A DNA stretch of 64,000 nucleotides from the NCBI RefSeq assembly GCF_001687365.1, contig NZ_LGLV01000008.1, positions 310,001 to 374,000 of the forward strand, read 5' to 3'. The position numbers and the translations under genes are program-made. The notes under the pieces are model-generated. The model was not told where the DNA came from, made no database searches, and saw only the letters and a program-made list of their open reading frames with translations. Shown here piece by piece: positions 62,788 through 64,000 of the stretch. This DNA comes from Pararhizobium polonicum (lineage in GTDB: Bacteria > Pseudomonadota > Alphaproteobacteria > Rhizobiales > Rhizobiaceae). Position 1 is the first letter of the stretch. Each line of letters starts with the position of its first letter.

Positions 62788-64000
62788 ATGAGGAACATCA
62801 CTCGAATTCTATCGTCGTCCGTCGTTGGCCTGGGGCTGATGACAGGGCTGGCTCACGCTGAGGAGCTGACGATCGCGACCGTCAACAATGGCGACATGAT
62901 CATCATGCAGAAACTGTCCAGCGAGTGGGAAAAGCAGAGCGGTAACAAGCTGAACTGGATCGTGCTCGAAGAAAACGTCCTGCGCGAACGCGTAACGACC
63001 GACATCGCCACCAAGGGTGGCCAGTTCGATATCCTGACGATCGGCGGCTACGAGGCACCGATCTGGGGCAAAGCAGGCTGGCTGACCCCGGTTGACGATC
63101 TTGGCGACGACTATGATTACGGCGACCTGCTGGAGCCGATCAAGGCCGGCCTGACCGTTGATGGCAAGCTCTACGCGGTGCCATTCTACACCGAGAGCTC
63201 GTTCACCCTGTATCGCAAGGACCTGTTCGACGCAGCCGGCCTCAAGATGCCAGAACAGCCGAGCTACGACCAGATCAAGGAATTCGCAGCCAAGCTGACG
63301 GACAAGTCGAAGCAGCAATATGGACTTTGCTTGCGTGGCAAGCCGGGCTGGGGCGAGAACATGGCGTTCCTCGGAACCATGATCAATTCCTACGGCGGCC
63401 GCTGGTTCGATATGGACTGGAAGCCGCAGCTGACGTCCGAGCCCTGGAAGAAGGCCGTGACCGACTACGTTCAGCTGCTGACGGACTATGGCCCTCCGGG
63501 TGCAACGGCAAACGGCTTCAACGAGAACCAGGCCCTGTTCTCGACGGGGCATTGCGCCATGTGGATCGATGCCACATCGGCTGCCGGCCGCGTCTACGAT
63601 CCCAATCAGAGCCAGGTGGCCGACAAGACCGCGTTCACGCGTTCGCCGGTTGCCGTGACGCCGAATGGTTCGAGCTGGTCGTGGTCCTGGAATCTTGCCA
63701 TTCCGCAGACCTCGACAAAGGCCGAGGCGGCGAAGTCGTTCCTTAAATGGGCGACCTCGAAGGAATACGTAAAGCTGGTCGGCGAAAAGGAGGGCTGGGT
63801 TGCCGTGCCACCGGGTACGCGCAAGTCGACCTACGCATTGCCGGAATATCAAAAGGCCGCGCCGTTTGCGGCAACGGTTCTCGAGGCAATCCTGTCCGCC
63901 GACCCGTCCAAGCCGACGAAGGATCCGGTTCCCTATACCGGCGTCCAGTTCGTGGCGATCCCTGAGTTCCAGGCCATCGGCACGGTTGTCGGGCAGCAGA
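62788..64000 (+). CDS. Sugar-alcohol (SmoE-like) ABC substrate-binding protein, 3'-truncated
   Basis: The frame is open to the window end (404 codons seen), so the stop lies beyond. It has a signal peptide ending at GLAHAEE and a family 1 sugar-binding fold: ATKGGQFDILTIGGYEAPIWGKAGWL, PFYTESSFTLYRKDLFDAAGLKMPE and SSWSWSWNLAIP. That resembles sorbitol/mannitol-binding proteins. GAGGAGGAGCGG precedes ATG. Being divergent from kinase and GatZ, it probably imports a polyol such as altritol, galactitol or sorbitol (inference). Confidence 0.9.
   Translation, partial: MRNITRILSSSVVGLGLMTGLAHAEELTIATVNNGDMIIMQKLSSEWEKQSGNKLNWIVLEENVLRERVTTDIATKGGQFDILTIGGYEAPIWGKAGWLTPVDDLGDDYDYGDLLEPIKAGLTVDGKLYAVPFYTESSFTLYRKDLFDAAGLKMPEQPSYDQIKEFAAKLTDKSKQQYGLCLRGKPGWGENMAFLGTMINSYGGRWFDMDWKPQLTSEPWKKAVTDYVQLLTDYGPPGATANGFNENQALFSTGHCAMWIDATSAAGRVYDPNQSQVADKTAFTRSPVAVTPNGSSWSWSWNLAIPQTSTKAEAAKSFLKWATSKEYVKLVGEKEGWVAVPPGTRKSTYALPEYQKAAPFAATVLEAILSADPSKPTKDPVPYTGVQFVAIPEFQAIGTVVGQQ

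Overview
The window reads as chromosome or large-replicon DNA of a Rhizobiaceae-type alphaproteobacterium (Rhizobium/Agrobacterium relatives). It is GC-rich and densely packed. ABC importers for peptides, sulfonates, methionine, polyamines and sugar alcohols dominate, each next to a dedicated regulator. It also has an RTX-repeat GH16 glycanase of the ExsH/Ply type and a D-tagatose kinase/GatZ pair like that of Agrobacterium. This genus assignment is inference from gene content. I see no rRNA, tRNA, CRISPR array, insertion sequence, integrase or replication origin.

Layout. 1-3194: end of deoC and a two-domain aldehyde dehydrogenase (deoxyribose-phosphate catabolism). 3195-3707: intergenic with two hairpins, one of which terminates a probable small RNA on the minus strand. 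3708-4595: cysE. 4666-10984 (minus): aminotransferase, FAD-linked 2-hydroxyacid dehydrogenase, metQ-metN-metI and an isopenicillin-N-synthase-like oxygenase, together a likely uptake and catabolism operon for methionine or its keto/hydroxy analogues. 11212-14693: small regulator/enzyme pairs (ArsR with a monooxygenase, LysR with an SDR) and a small hydrolase. 14809-17379: ssuACB-type sulfonate importer. 17446-19528: LacI regulator divergent from an SMP-30 lactonase, with a GntR-like operator between them.

20129-34149: a peptide or amide catabolism region. It holds an M81 (MlrC-type) metallopeptidase, an NTF2-like protein, an RpiR regulator, an MmgE/PrpD protein, two paralogous LysR regulators, a DppBC-type importer with a fused double ATPase, a cytoplasmic class-A beta-lactamase-fold hydrolase, the binding protein and an M20 amidohydrolase. 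34174-36202: PuuR-like regulator divergent from a class III omega-aminotransferase. 36258-43628 (minus): quinate/shikimate operon (3-dehydroshikimate dehydratase, MocA-type dehydrogenase, AroQ, AroE) with its own polar-amino-acid-type ABC importer, facing a GntR regulator across a well-formed operator region.

44916-49335: GH16 glycanase, pepT, ABC-F protein. 49535-60139: MalT-like LuxR activator, hydantoinase-type HyuB and HyuA, and a complete PotABCD-like importer. 60194-64000: GatZ and a PfkB kinase divergent from a sugar-alcohol binding protein cut by the window end; the shared 322-bp control region carries three inverted repeats.

The recurring design is one regulator, one importer and a few tailoring enzymes per substrate. 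The least described items are the peptide/beta-lactamase-fold cluster, the methionine-analogue operon, the hydantoinase-PotABCD cluster and the anti-Shine-Dalgarno small RNA.
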